Shown piece after piece: positions 1-8,557 of a stretch of 62,704 bases of DNA. The position numbers and the translations under genes were made by a program. A model generated the notes under the pieces. It was not told the origin of the DNA and searched no databases. It saw only the letters and a program-made list of their open reading frames with translations. Within the stretch, counting starts at the first letter, position 1. Every line of letters starts with the position of its first letter. The stretch lies in NCBI RefSeq assembly GCF_014652215.1, contig NZ_BMYJ01000015.1, positions 1 through 62,704 on the forward strand. The letters are read 5' to 3'. This stretch comes from Neogemmobacter tilapiae (lineage in GTDB: Bacteria; Pseudomonadota; Alphaproteobacteria; Rhodobacterales; Rhodobacteraceae).

Positions 1-61
1 ACGGCAGTTCGTCTGCCGTGGGCAGTCCCGTTACCCCCTGAAACGCCGGTTTCCCCACCAT
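1..61 (-). CDS. 5' end of an unidentified gene, cut by the window edge
   Basis: An ATG at 61-59 (minus) is preceded by AGGAGG with 5 nt spacing, and about 20 codons stay open to the window edge (MVGKPAFQGVTGLPTADEL). The strong ribosome site is the main support. Too little protein is visible to name a family. It lies about 250 bp downstream of the hydrolase gene on the same strand. The gap 62-309 holds no other gene; a TTGACA hexamer lies in it on the minus strand, but no convincing -10 follows. Confidence 0.45.
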   Translation of the reverse strand, partial: MVGKPAFQGVTGLPTADELP

Positions 62-309
62 TCCGTCCTCCTGAACACGGTCCGCCGACTTGGCCCGGAC
101 CGTTCACAATATTTCAAGAATGGCAGACCAAGGGCGGGGGGCGAAACCTTGTTGTGAAAGTGTCAATTTTGGGAATTCACCCAAGATTGGAGCAATATCA
201 GGGAAAATGCACAACCATTGGGCGAGTTGTCGGTAACGATTGTGGGGTTCTGCGCGGTTGTTGGGCAAAAGCTCGGATAGCCGCAGCCGTCCAGCCGGAC
301 AGTGCCGAA

Positions 310-1245
310 TCAGGAATGGCTGCGCAGAAAATTTATCGCCGAATCGTGAAACAATCCGCACAACACCGCCCTTTCCATCGGCAGTTCATGCCGGGCACCG
401 GCGACCAGCTGCAACTTGCCGCCGGGCCAACGAGCCATAATGCGGTGAATGGGCGCGGTGGCGACAATGGCTTCGTCGGACCCCAACAGAGTCAGCGCGA
501 GCAAGTCCGGCGGCGTAACACGTTGACACCACGCACATTCCAGCAGCGCGGCGCGGAGCCAACCCAAAGTCGGGCCGCCCAAAGCAAGTTCGGGCACGGC
601 GACAAGTTGGTCGCGCAGCCACGTGAACACGCTCTGGTCGCTGGTCAGCAGATTGCCGTTGGGCTGTGCCGTCAGAACATAACTTTCTGCGGCGGTCATC
701 GGGGTCAGCCGATGCGCCTGCCGCCCGATATGTGCCAAGCGCGAAACAATATGGGCGACAGGCCGCAGATGCGGCGGGATGCGCAGCCCCCACATCGGGG
801 CGGAAAACACGGCGGCAGCAAAGCTCCGATTTTCGATCAGCGTGCGCAAGGCGATGGTACCGCCCATCGAATGCGACAGGATATACCAGGGTCGGGGCAG
901 GGCCATTGTCTCGGCCATGGCAATCATCTCGGCCACGTCGCGCTGGTAATGCCGGAAATCCGCGACATGCCCCAGCCGCCGGTCCCGCGCCAGCCGGTCG
1001 GAAAGCCCCTGTCCCCGCCAGTCGATGGTCAGTGTGTTCAGCCCCGCCGTCGCCATCGCCGCTGCCGTCGGCCCGTATTTTTCAACATATTCGCCACGGC
1101 CCGGAAACAGGAACACTGTGCCGGCCCCCCCCCCGCGCCACAGCCCCAGCCGCAGCCGCACCCCATCGGTCGCCTGCCGCCAAAAGGCCACCCCGCCGTC
1201 CGGCCCCCGTGCCATGTCGGCATGAAAGGGTGCTGCGCCACTCAT
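310..1245 (-). CDS. Alpha/beta hydrolase (monoacylglycerol lipase / lysophospholipase type)
   Basis: 311 aa, a usual length for serine-aminopeptidase-type hydrolases (Hydrolase_4). The nucleophile elbow is HSMGG with the putative catalytic Ser at 126. A likely acid is the Asp in LGSDEAIV and the His in ARHELPME completes the triad. The WRGQGLS stretch near residue 76 is typical of monoglyceride-lipase-like enzymes. No signal peptide is seen, so it is probably cytosolic. Its ATG overlaps the stop of the SCP2 gene by 4 nt, so the two are translationally coupled, which suggests a lipid-related role. Exact substrate unknown. Confidence 0.85.
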   Translation of the reverse strand: MSGAAPFHADMARGPDGGVAFWRQATDGVRLRLGLWRGGGAGTVFLFPGRGEYVEKYGPTAAAMATAGLNTLTIDWRGQGLSDRLARDRRLGHVADFRHYQRDVAEMIAMAETMALPRPWYILSHSMGGTIALRTLIENRSFAAAVFSAPMWGLRIPPHLRPVAHIVSRLAHIGRQAHRLTPMTAAESYVLTAQPNGNLLTSDQSVFTWLRDQLVAVPELALGGPTLGWLRAALLECAWCQRVTPPDLLALTLLGSDEAIVATAPIHRIMARWPGGKLQLVAGARHELPMERAVLCGLFHDSAINFLRSHS

Positions 1246-1529
1246 GCCAAGGCCTGCGCCAGTTTCATCGCCAGCCCCATGCTGCCCTCGATCTGCAACT
1301 TGCCCGACAGATAGGCCGGCATCGGTTTCAGTGTGCCCTCGAAAAGGGCGCGGAAAACCTCGGCTTCAGCGGTCAGGGTAATGTCTGCCGGATCGTCACC
1401 CGCCCGCACCCCCTGCGGATCCAGAACAAAGGCCCCATGCCCCGGCAGCACGAATTTGGCGACGCCATCGGGAAAGACCGTTCCCCTTTCGGTGAGCATG
1501 GCCACGGCGGCCTGAATCATATCCGACAT
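1242..1529 (-). CDS. SCP2 sterol-binding domain protein
   Basis: 95 aa, the size of a stand-alone SCP-2 domain. It shows the family pattern of an amphipathic N-terminus, an ITLTAEAEVFRALFEG core and a C-terminal YLSGKLQIEGSMGLAMKL helix. Members bind acyl chains or other hydrophobic ligands; they are small cytosolic carriers with no catalysis of their own. It is first in a two-gene unit with the hydrolase (4-nt ATGA overlap), so a ligand-handling partner role is plausible but inferred. Confidence 0.85.
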   Translation of the reverse strand: MSDMIQAAVAMLTERGTVFPDGVAKFVLPGHGAFVLDPQGVRAGDDPADITLTAEAEVFRALFEGTLKPMPAYLSGKLQIEGSMGLAMKLAQALA

Positions 1530-1593
1530 CTTGCTATCCTGATCGTGACAGCCTGCCTCTGGCGTTTTCGCCGGGGCTTGCTAGTCTGCGCTT

Positions 1594-2151
1594 ATGAAAG
1601 CACGCGCAAGGTTTCACAATCATCTATTCGCAGGCGTCTTGGCCCTGATCCTGTCGGGCCCGGTCTTGGCCGATCCGGTGCGGCTGGACGACTTGTTCGA
1701 CCAGCTAAAGACTGCGGATGCCGAACAAGCGGAAAAGCTGGAGCGGGATATCCTGCTGGAATGGTCGAAAACCGGATCGCCCGCCTTTGATCTGCTGCTG
1801 GAACGTGGCGGCGAGGCGATGGCAGCGGGCGACTTTCCGACCGCCATCGAACATCTGACGGCGCTGATCGACCATGATCCGGAATTCGCCGAAGGCTATA
1901 ATGCGCGGGCGACGGCCTATTATATGGCGGGGGAGATCGGGCCTTCGATTGCGGATATTCGCAAAACCCTATCGCTGAACCCGCGGCATTTCGGGGCGAT
2001 GATGGGCTTTGCGATGATTCTGGAAGAGTTGGAGAAACCGGATGAGGCGCTTGAGGTCTATAAGGCGGCGCTTGCTATACATCCCCACCTGTCTGGCGTA
2101 AGTGAAGCCATCGAGCGGCTGGAAACGGCCAAAAGCGGGCAGGGTATTTAA
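1594..2151 (+). CDS. Exported tetratricopeptide-repeat protein
   Basis: 185 aa. The first about 26 residues form a signal peptide (basic start, hydrophobic LFAGVLALILSG, cleavage after VLA). Residues 75-165 contain two to three TPR units (AIEHLTALIDHDPEFAEGYNAR, split as A..L...P.F..GY, then SLNPRHFGAMMG). It is probably a periplasmic scaffold. It ends 9 nt before the helicase gene on the same strand. No enzyme motif is seen. Confidence 0.8.
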   Translation: MKARARFHNHLFAGVLALILSGPVLADPVRLDDLFDQLKTADAEQAEKLERDILLEWSKTGSPAFDLLLERGGEAMAAGDFPTAIEHLTALIDHDPEFAEGYNARATAYYMAGEIGPSIADIRKTLSLNPRHFGAMMGFAMILEELEKPDEALEVYKAALAIHPHLSGVSEAIERLETAKSGQGI

Positions 2152-2160
2152 GGGCCTTCG

Positions 2161-5019
2161 GTGATACAGGAACGGGGCAGGGTGACGGCGGTCCTTGGGC
2201 CGACGAACACCGGCAAGACGCATTATGCCATCGAAAGAATGCTGGGCCACCGCACCGGGGTCATCGGCCTGCCCTTGCGTCTTTTGGCGCGCGAAGTTTA
2301 CGACCGTATCGTCAAGGCGCGGGGCCCGTCTGTCGTGGCGCTGGTGACGGGCGAAGAACGGATCGTTCCCGAACGGACGCAATACTGGGTCTGCACGGTT
2401 GAGGCGATGCCCTTGGAAATCGGGGCGGATTTCGTGGCGGTGGACGAGATCCAGCTTTGTGGCGATCCTGAGCGGGGCCATGTCTTTACCGACCGGCTTT
2501 TGCGGGCAAGGGGCTTGCTGGAAACGATGTTTCTGGGGTCGGATGTGATGCGGGGGGCGATTGCGGCGCTGATCCCCGGCACGACCTTCATCCGGCGCGA
2601 GCGTTTTTCGACGCTGACTTGGGCCGGTTCGAAAAAGATAAGCCGGATGCCGCCGCGCAGTGCCATCGTGGGGTTTTCGGTTGAAGAAGTCTATGCCATC
2701 GCCGAACTGATCCGCCGGATGAAGGGGGGCTGTGCCGTGGTGATGGGGGCGCTTTCGCCTAGAACCCGCAATGCACAGGTGGCTTTGTATCAGAACGGCG
2801 ATGTGGATTATCTGGTGGCAACCGATGCCATCGGCATGGGGCTGAACCTCGATATCCAGCATGTCGCCTTTTCCGGCACGCACAAATTTGACGGGCGGCG
2901 GATGCGGGAACTTTTCCCGCATGAGATGGGCCAGATCGCCGGGCGGGCGGGGCGGTATAAGGTTGCGGGTACGTTTGGTGTGACGGGCGATGCCAGGCCG
3001 CCAGAGGAAGGTGTGATCGAGGCAATTGAAAACCATCGCTTTGCGCCGATCCAACGGCTGAACTGGCGCAATGCCGCGCTGGAGTTTGGCACGATTGACA
3101 GGCTGATCGGGGCCTTGGAGGCCCCGACCGAAAACGAATGGCTGACCCGCGCGCGGGAAAGCGATGATTTGCAATCGCTGAAATCCCTCGCCGCGATGCC
3201 CGAGGTGCGCGACCGCGTGCGCGATCCCCGCACGGTGCAACTGCTGTGGGATGTGGCCCGCGTGCCCGACTTCCGGGGGCGGACGGGCGGGGATCATGTT
3301 GGTCTGCTGGCCCGGATTTTCGATTTCATCCAAGGCGGCAAGATCAGCAGCGACTGGCTGGCCAAATCCATTCAGCGGATCGACCGGACGGATGGCGACA
3401 TTGATGCTTTGTCCAAAAGACTGGCGTATATCCGCACCTGGACTTATGTTTCGCAACGTTCCGGCTGGGTTGAAGATGAATCCCATTGGCGGGACGAAAC
3501 CCGCGCGGTAGAAGACCGCCTGTCAGATGCGCTGCACGCGGCTCTGACCCAACGATTTGTCGACCGGCGCACCAGCGTTTTGCTGCGGCGGTTGAAACAG
3601 AAGGAGAGCCTGGTGGCTGACGTAAACGATAAAGGCGAAGTGACGGTCGAGGGTGAATTCATCGGTCGTCTGGAAGGCTTCCGCTTCCGCCAGGACAAGA
3701 CAGGCTCGCCGGACGAGGCGAAAACGCTGCGGCAAGCGGCAGTGCAGGCTTTGCGGCCGGAATTCCATCTGCGGGCCGACAAATTCTACAATGCGCCCGA
3801 TACGGAAATGGATTTCACCGAACAGGGCGGCCTGATGTGGGGCGGCAGCGCCGTGGGCAAGCTGGTCAAAGGCCCCGAGGCTCTGCGCCCGCAGGTCGAG
3901 GCTTTCGTGGATGAGGATGCAGGCGACGAGGTGGCCGACAAGGTCCGCCGCCGGATGCAGCATTTCATCGACCGGAAAGTGGCGGCTTTGTATGAACCCC
4001 TGCTGGCCATGGGCCGGGACGAGGCTTTGCAAGGGCTGGCCAAGGGCTTTGCCTTCCGGATGCTGGAAAATCTGGGGGTCGTCGCGCGGGATCAGGTGGC
4101 CGAGGATGTGAAGGCGCTGGATCAGGAATCGCGCGGCGCTTTGCGCAAGCATGGCGTGCGGTTCGGGCAATATACCGTATTCTTGCCGGCGTTGCTGAAA
4201 CCCGCCCCGACCCGTCTGCGTCTGGTGCTTTGGTCGCTGTTCCAAGGGCTGGAGGAATTTCCCGAAAGCCCGCCGCCGGGTCTGGTGACGATCCCGAATA
4301 TCGCCGAAGTGCCGAAAGCGCATTACACGCTGGCAGGCTATCACCCGGCAGGGGCGCGGGCGATCCGCATCGACATGCTGGAACGTCTGGCCGACATCCT
4401 GCGGCAAAAAGACAGCCGTGCGGGATTTGAGGCTGTGCCGGAAATGCTGTCGATCACTGGCATGACGCTGGACCAGTTTGCCGATCTGATGGGCGGTCTG
4501 GGCTATAAGGCGGAAAAGGGTGAAAGGGTCAAGGTCAAGGCGGCACCGGCCCCCGCGCCGGTGGCGGATGAAGCGGCCCCCGTGGCCCCGATCACCGAAG
4601 AAGAGACAGCCCCCGCGATGGCCGAAGCCTTGGCTGCCGAACAGGCTCCGCCGGAAATGGAAGGGTTCTATACCTTTACCTGGGCGCCGAAGCCGCGCTT
4701 TGCCCCCCGTCCGCCGCGTGAAGGTGGTGGCGGTCGTCGGGACAACGCGCCCAAGGTCGAAGGGGCCGAAGGCGGCGACCGTCCGAAGGGCGACTTCAAA
4801 GGCAGGCCACGCGGTGAGGGTGGGAAACCCCGCCATGACGGCAAACCGGGTGGCAAACCGCAGGGCGACCGCCCGCGCGGCGACCGCAACGACAAACCGC
4901 GCGGCGACAAACGGGACGACCGCCCGAAACAGTTCGAATCGCGTCCGCCACGGGCCGAAAAACCCATCGACCCCGACAACCCCTTCGCCGCGCTGATGGC
5001 GCTGAAGGGCAAGGTCTGA
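2161..5019 (+). CDS. SUV3-like superfamily 2 RNA helicase
   Basis: 952 aa with a GTG start at 2161. Motif I GPTNTGKT is at residues 13-20, motif II DEIQ at 95-98 and motif VI QIAGRAGR near 256-264. This combination is typical of the mitochondrial-SUV3/alphaproteobacterial helicase family. A central helical region is followed, from about residue 780, by a low-complexity Pro/Ala tail and then an Arg/Gly/Asp/Lys-rich tail resembling an RNA-binding disordered segment. Likely works in RNA turnover. It heads a same-strand run with the S4 protein (3 nt gap), fdxA and carD, an arrangement common in Rhodobacteraceae. Confidence 0.88.
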   Translation: MIQERGRVTAVLGPTNTGKTHYAIERMLGHRTGVIGLPLRLLAREVYDRIVKARGPSVVALVTGEERIVPERTQYWVCTVEAMPLEIGADFVAVDEIQLCGDPERGHVFTDRLLRARGLLETMFLGSDVMRGAIAALIPGTTFIRRERFSTLTWAGSKKISRMPPRSAIVGFSVEEVYAIAELIRRMKGGCAVVMGALSPRTRNAQVALYQNGDVDYLVATDAIGMGLNLDIQHVAFSGTHKFDGRRMRELFPHEMGQIAGRAGRYKVAGTFGVTGDARPPEEGVIEAIENHRFAPIQRLNWRNAALEFGTIDRLIGALEAPTENEWLTRARESDDLQSLKSLAAMPEVRDRVRDPRTVQLLWDVARVPDFRGRTGGDHVGLLARIFDFIQGGKISSDWLAKSIQRIDRTDGDIDALSKRLAYIRTWTYVSQRSGWVEDESHWRDETRAVEDRLSDALHAALTQRFVDRRTSVLLRRLKQKESLVADVNDKGEVTVEGEFIGRLEGFRFRQDKTGSPDEAKTLRQAAVQALRPEFHLRADKFYNAPDTEMDFTEQGGLMWGGSAVGKLVKGPEALRPQVEAFVDEDAGDEVADKVRRRMQHFIDRKVAALYEPLLAMGRDEALQGLAKGFAFRMLENLGVVARDQVAEDVKALDQESRGALRKHGVRFGQYTVFLPALLKPAPTRLRLVLWSLFQGLEEFPESPPPGLVTIPNIAEVPKAHYTLAGYHPAGARAIRIDMLERLADILRQKDSRAGFEAVPEMLSITGMTLDQFADLMGGLGYKAEKGERVKVKAAPAPAPVADEAAPVAPITEEETAPAMAEALAAEQAPPEMEGFYTFTWAPKPRFAPRPPREGGGGRRDNAPKVEGAEGGDRPKGDFKGRPRGEGGKPRHDGKPGGKPQGDRPRGDRNDKPRGDKRDDRPKQFESRPPRAEKPIDPDNPFAALMALKGKV

Positions 5020-5022
5020 TCC

Positions 5023-5334
5023 TTGGCGCGGGGGGCTGGCACGTCTGGTCCACCCCCCAGCGCATCCTTGCGTGCCGACAAATGGCTGGTCTTTGCCCGT
5101 TTCGTCAAAACCCGCGCCATTGCCGCTGAAATCATCGAATCCGGTCATCTTCGGGTCAATGGGGCCAAGGTGAAAAAGCCGGGCTATGGGCTTTCGGTGG
5201 GCGATGTGCTGACCTTGGCCTATGCCGACAGGGTCCGCCTCATCCGCATTCTGGATCTGGCCGAACGCCGTGGTCCGGCGACCGAGGCGCAGCAGCTTTA
5301 TCAGGATCTGGATGCGTCACCCCCGCTTGAATGA
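5023..5334 (+). CDS. S4-domain RNA-binding protein (Hsp15-like)
   Basis: 103 aa. Starts at TTG 5023, 3 nt after the helicase stop, so likely translationally coupled. Residues 14-75 form the S4 fold: LRADKWLVFARFVKTR, then SGHLRVNGAKV and KPGYGLSVGDVLTL. The family includes Hsp15, which binds stalled 50S subunits carrying nascent chains. The short Pro/Ala extension at the N-terminus is unusual, and the true start could be a later codon near the S4 domain. Cytosolic. Confidence 0.85.
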   Translation: MARGAGTSGPPPSASLRADKWLVFARFVKTRAIAAEIIESGHLRVNGAKVKKPGYGLSVGDVLTLAYADRVRLIRILDLAERRGPATEAQQLYQDLDASPPLE

Positions 5335-5389
5335 TCCCATGCGATGGTCTAGCTAGACCCCCTGTAGCGAAAGAAGCCCGAGACGCCCG

Positions 5390-5728
5390 ATGACCTATGT
5401 CGTGACCGACAACTGCATCGCCTGCAAATACACCGACTGCGTGGAAGTCTGCCCGGTAGACTGTTTCTACGAAGGTGAGAACATGCTGGTGATCCATCCG
5501 GATGAATGCATCGATTGCGGCGTCTGCGAACCGGAATGCCCCGCTGATGCGATCCGGCCGGATACCGAGCCGAACTTGGACGACTGGGTCGCCTTCAACC
5601 GCAAATATGCGGAAATGTGGCCGGTGATCACGACCAAGAAAGACAAACTGCCCGAGGCCGAAGAGCGGGATGGCGAGACCGGCAAGCGTGAGAAGTACTT
5701 CTCGGAAGCGGCGGGCGAGGGCGGTTGA
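5390..5728 (+). CDS. fdxA: Seven-iron ferredoxin FdxA
   Basis: 112 aa, the normal length for FdxA. Two cluster motifs are visible: [14 protein letters not shown] at the N-terminus (3Fe-4S, one ligand shared with the second cluster) and [12 protein letters not shown] (4Fe-4S). The C-terminal extension with the WPVITTKKD stretch is characteristic. Soluble electron carrier. It follows the S4 gene by 55 nt. A perfect hairpin follows at 5783-5802. Confidence 0.93.
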   Translation: MTYVVTDNCIACKYTDCVEVCPVDCFYEGENMLVIHPDECIDCGVCEPECPADAIRPDTEPNLDDWVAFNRKYAEMWPVITTKKDKLPEAEERDGETGKREKYFSEAAGEGG

Positions 5729-5782
5729 CCGATTCGATTCGGCCTGTGCCAAAGCCTTCACAAAGTCCTAAATTGCATCAAA

Positions 5783-5802
5783 TCCGGGCGATTTCGCCCG
5801 GA
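5783..5802 (+). terminator. Hairpin downstream of fdxA
   Basis: A perfect inverted repeat, TCCGGGCG / CGCCCGGA with a short TTT-type loop, lies 54 nt after the fdxA stop. No uridine tract follows, so it may stabilise the 3' end or terminate with Rho rather than act as a classical intrinsic terminator. Confidence 0.45.
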
Positions 5803-6014
5803 ATCAGGCTTTGCTGAAACCTGCCGCCGTTGGAATCAGGCGAAAAATGTGTTATGCATTCGTTACGAAATAATCATGGCCCCCTGACCGACGCCTCAGG
5901 AATGCATCCCTGAGACGGGCAATTATGTGACAAAAAGACCTTCGGTGCGGGGCATCTGGCCCGCGTCAAAGGTTTTTTGGTGCCGGGGGCCGGGCTTGCG
6001 AGGAAGCGAACCAC

Positions 6015-6524
6015 ATGACCAAAGCGAAGAAACCCGAATTCCGTCCGAACGAATTCGTGGTCTATCCGGCGCATGGCGTCGGCAAGATCGTGTCGATCGA
6101 AGAACAGGAAATCGCCGGGCTGCGGCTGGAACTGTTTGTCGTGTCCTTTGAAAAGGACAAGATGACGCTGCGGGTGCCGACGCATCGGGCAACGGAAATT
6201 GGGATGCGTCCTTTGTCGGCGCCGGATGTGGTCAGCAAGGCCTTGGACACGCTCAAGGGCAAGGCCAAGGTGAAACGGGCGATGTGGTCGCGCCGGGCGC
6301 AGGAATATGAGCAAAAGATCAACTCGGGCGATCTGTTGTCGATTGCCGAAGTGGTGCGCGACCTGCACCGCAGCGACGATCAGCGGGAACAAAGCTATTC
6401 CGAACGCCAGCTTTATGAGGCGGCGTTGGAACGGCTGACGCGTGAAGTGGCGGCTGTTTCGGGCGTGGACGAGGCCGGGGCGGCGAAACAGGTTGGTTCC
6501 GTTTTGACCTCACGCGCGGCCTAA
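6015..6524 (+). CDS. CarD/CdnL-family transcriptional regulator
   Basis: 169 aa, standard for alphaproteobacterial CarD proteins. The N-terminal RNA-polymerase-interacting domain is clear (NEFVVYPAHGVGKIVSIEE, then LELFVVSFEKDKMTLRVP), followed by a helical DNA-binding half with KRAMWSRRAQEYEQKI. Family members bind the RNAP beta subunit and stabilise open complexes at housekeeping promoters. ATG at 6015 follows AGGAAG. The 285-nt gap upstream suggests its own promoter. Confidence 0.92.
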   Translation: MTKAKKPEFRPNEFVVYPAHGVGKIVSIEEQEIAGLRLELFVVSFEKDKMTLRVPTHRATEIGMRPLSAPDVVSKALDTLKGKAKVKRAMWSRRAQEYEQKINSGDLLSIAEVVRDLHRSDDQREQSYSERQLYEAALERLTREVAAVSGVDEAGAAKQVGSVLTSRAA

Positions 6525-6547
6525 GTCTTTGCTTGCTTGCTAAGATG

Positions 6548-6575
6548 AAAGGGCGATCCGCAAGGGTCGCCTTTT
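6548..6575. terminator. Bidirectional intrinsic terminator between carD and cobS
   Basis: Stem GGGCGATCC / GGGTCGCC closed by a GCAA tetraloop, with AAA on the left and TTTT on the right. It sits exactly between two convergent genes, so it can serve carD on the plus strand and cobS on the minus strand. Confidence 0.75.
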
Positions 6576-6576
6576 G

Positions 6577-7302
6577 TCATGCAGCCAGAAAGATCAGCAG
6601 GGCGGCCTCGGCCAATTGTTGGGATGCACCCAAGACATCCCCAGTCTGGCCGCCGATCTTGGTCTGGGCGGTGAAGGCAAGTGCAAGCGTGACGGCGACG
6701 GTGATGATCAGGGCCGGAATCAGCCAAAAGCCGAAGGCGGGCAGGGCAAGGATCGAGGCGAGGGCGAGGCCCGCAAGCGCAGTGGAAACAGCAGGCCGCC
6801 CGACAGCGCGCGACAGGCCGCCGGGGCGGGCGTTGGGCATCAGGGCCATGAGCAAGGCCATGGGCGCGCGCGACAGGGCGGCCACAGCGATCAGCGCCCA
6901 GAAGGCACCGCCCATGGCGATAACACTGGTCAGGGCCGTCCAGCGCAGCAGGGTGACGATCAGCAGGGCCAGCACGCCATAGCTGCCGATGCGGCTGTCC
7001 TTCATGATCTCCAGCCGCCTTTCGCGGGAATGCCCGCCCCAGAAACCATCGGCGCAATCGGCAAGGCCATCTTCGTGCAGACCGCCCGTCAGCATGGCTT
7101 GCAGGCCAAGGATCAGGGCGGCGGTGATGGTGGGGGGAAGATGGAGGGTAAGGGGCAGGCTGGCGATCAGGGCGACGGCAAGCCCGGCGAGGGGCCAAGC
7201 CCAGGCCGAGGCGGCGGCGGTGGGCTGATGCGGGGGCAGGGGCAGGCGGGTCAGCAGGGCAAGGGCAGAAAGAAGATCGTTCCGCAGGTCGGAATTGGCC
7301 AT
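6577..7302 (-). CDS. cobS: Adenosylcobinamide-GDP ribazoletransferase (cobalamin synthase)
   Basis: 241 aa, several hydrophobic helices, inner-membrane enzyme. It joins adenosylcobinamide-GDP to alpha-ribazole (or its phosphate), the last assembly step of cobalamin. The signature GGLHEDGLADCADGFWGG is at residues 73-90, followed by DSRIGSYG. The start at 7302 is preferred over 7308 because AAAGGG lies 7 nt upstream of 7302 but only 1 nt upstream of 7308. Divergent from cobT, which makes the alpha-ribazole phosphate it uses. No cobalamin riboswitch is evident in the 81-nt gap. Confidence 0.92.
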   Translation of the reverse strand: MANSDLRNDLLSALALLTRLPLPPHQPTAAASAWAWPLAGLAVALIASLPLTLHLPPTITAALILGLQAMLTGGLHEDGLADCADGFWGGHSRERRLEIMKDSRIGSYGVLALLIVTLLRWTALTSVIAMGGAFWALIAVAALSRAPMALLMALMPNARPGGLSRAVGRPAVSTALAGLALASILALPAFGFWLIPALIITVAVTLALAFTAQTKIGGQTGDVLGASQQLAEAALLIFLAA

Positions 7303-7383
7303 GAACATGCCCTTTCGGTGCTGGCAGAAGTGTTGGGGATGGCATAGCCAATGGCCAGCAGACAATCCAGCGAGGAGCGCGCG

Positions 7384-8394
7384 ATGACCCTTTCCTTTGC
7401 CAATCTGGCCGAATTCCGTGCGGTCCTTGCAGGGGCCAAGGGGCCGGATCAGGCCGCCGTCGAAGGGGCGCGGGCGCGGAACGGGCAGCTGACGAAGCCG
7501 CCGGGGGCCCTGGGGCGGCTGGAGGAACTGGCGATCTGGTATGCGGGCTGGCAGGGGAAGGCGCGGCCCGAATGGAAAGCACCGCAGGTCATCATCTTTG
7601 CAGGCAATCACGGGGTCGCGGCGCGGGGGGTTTCGGCTTTTCCGGCGGAAGTGACGGTGCAGATGGTCGCGAACTTCAGGCACGGCGGGGCGGCGATCAA
7701 TCAGTTGTCGCGGTGTTTTGGCGCGGAAATGCAGGTTCATGCGCTGGAATTGGATCGGCCCACGGCGGATTTCACGCAAGCGGCGGCGATGAGCGAGGAT
7801 GAGGTTGTCGCGGCCCTAGGCGCGGGCTGGCAGGCGGTGAACCCGGCGGCGGGGGTGCTGGTGCTGGGGGAGATGGGGATCGGGAACACGACGGCGGCGG
7901 CGGCCATGGCGCAGGCTTTGGTCGGCGGCGGCGGTTGGGCCGGGCGGGGGACCGGGGTGGATGATGCGGGGCTATCCCGCAAGGAACAGGTGGTGGCCGA
8001 GGGGCTGGCCCTGCATGCGGCCGCGCTGGCCGACCCTTTGGAGGTGCTGCGGCGGCTGGGGGGGCGCGAGATTGCGGCGATGACGGGGGCGTTGGCGCGG
8101 GCGCGGATGCTGGGTTTGCCGGTCCTTCTGGACGGGTTCATCGCCTGCGCTGCGGCGGCGGTTCTGCATGCGGTGGCCCCCAGCCTGCTGGATCATGCCG
8201 TCGCGGGTCATGCCAGCGCCGAGGGGGCGCATCGTCGGTTGCTGGCCCATCTGGGCAAGGAACCCCTGCTGGATCTGGGGCTGCGGCTGGGCGAGGGCTC
8301 GGGGGCGGCGCTGGCCTTGGGCATCCTGCAAGCGGCGGTGGCCTGCCATTCGGGCATGTCCACCTTTGCCGAGGCCGGGGTGGCGGGAGGGTGA
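7384..8394 (+). CDS. cobT: Nicotinate-nucleotide--dimethylbenzimidazole phosphoribosyltransferase
   Basis: 336 aa, typical length. Makes alpha-ribazole 5'-phosphate from dimethylbenzimidazole and nicotinate mononucleotide for the lower ligand of B12; soluble. Family motifs seen: [30 protein letters not shown] and the C-terminal LGEGSGAAL, whose Glu matches the catalytic Glu of known CobT. ATG 7384 has GAGGAG 7 nt upstream; an in-frame ATG at 7351 is less well supported. Divergent from cobS. Confidence 0.93.
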   Translation: MTLSFANLAEFRAVLAGAKGPDQAAVEGARARNGQLTKPPGALGRLEELAIWYAGWQGKARPEWKAPQVIIFAGNHGVAARGVSAFPAEVTVQMVANFRHGGAAINQLSRCFGAEMQVHALELDRPTADFTQAAAMSEDEVVAALGAGWQAVNPAAGVLVLGEMGIGNTTAAAAMAQALVGGGGWAGRGTGVDDAGLSRKEQVVAEGLALHAAALADPLEVLRRLGGREIAAMTGALARARMLGLPVLLDGFIACAAAAVLHAVAPSLLDHAVAGHASAEGAHRRLLAHLGKEPLLDLGLRLGEGSGAALALGILQAAVACHSGMSTFAEAGVAGG

Positions 8395-8557
8395 TTTCAC
8401 GTGTGAAAATCTGTGTAAGGGGTTGATTATAAATGTGAATTATAAAGTTTGAATATGTTTTAGTTGTCATTGGAGTGATTGCACTGTGGCAAAATAGAGC
8501 TTGCCAGACTAAACGGTATACGGCACCTCTGCTTCCGACGGATTGAGGAAGCAAATC

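Noticed and set aside
62-309. TTGACA-based sigma-70 promoter on the minus strand
   Set aside because: No acceptable -10 at 16-18 bp; kept only as a remark.
1969-3486. 505-codon open frame on the minus strand
   Set aside because: Antisense to the helicase; Arg/Pro/His-rich composition typical of shadow frames in GC-rich DNA, no ribosome site, no motif.
3523-5148. 541-codon open frame on the minus strand
   Set aside because: Antisense to the 3' half of the helicase gene, which has clear motifs; the shadow has none.
7303-7383. Cobalamin riboswitch between cobS and cobT
   Set aside because: Only 81 nt, no B12-box-like element recognised and too short for two divergent leaders with a riboswitch.
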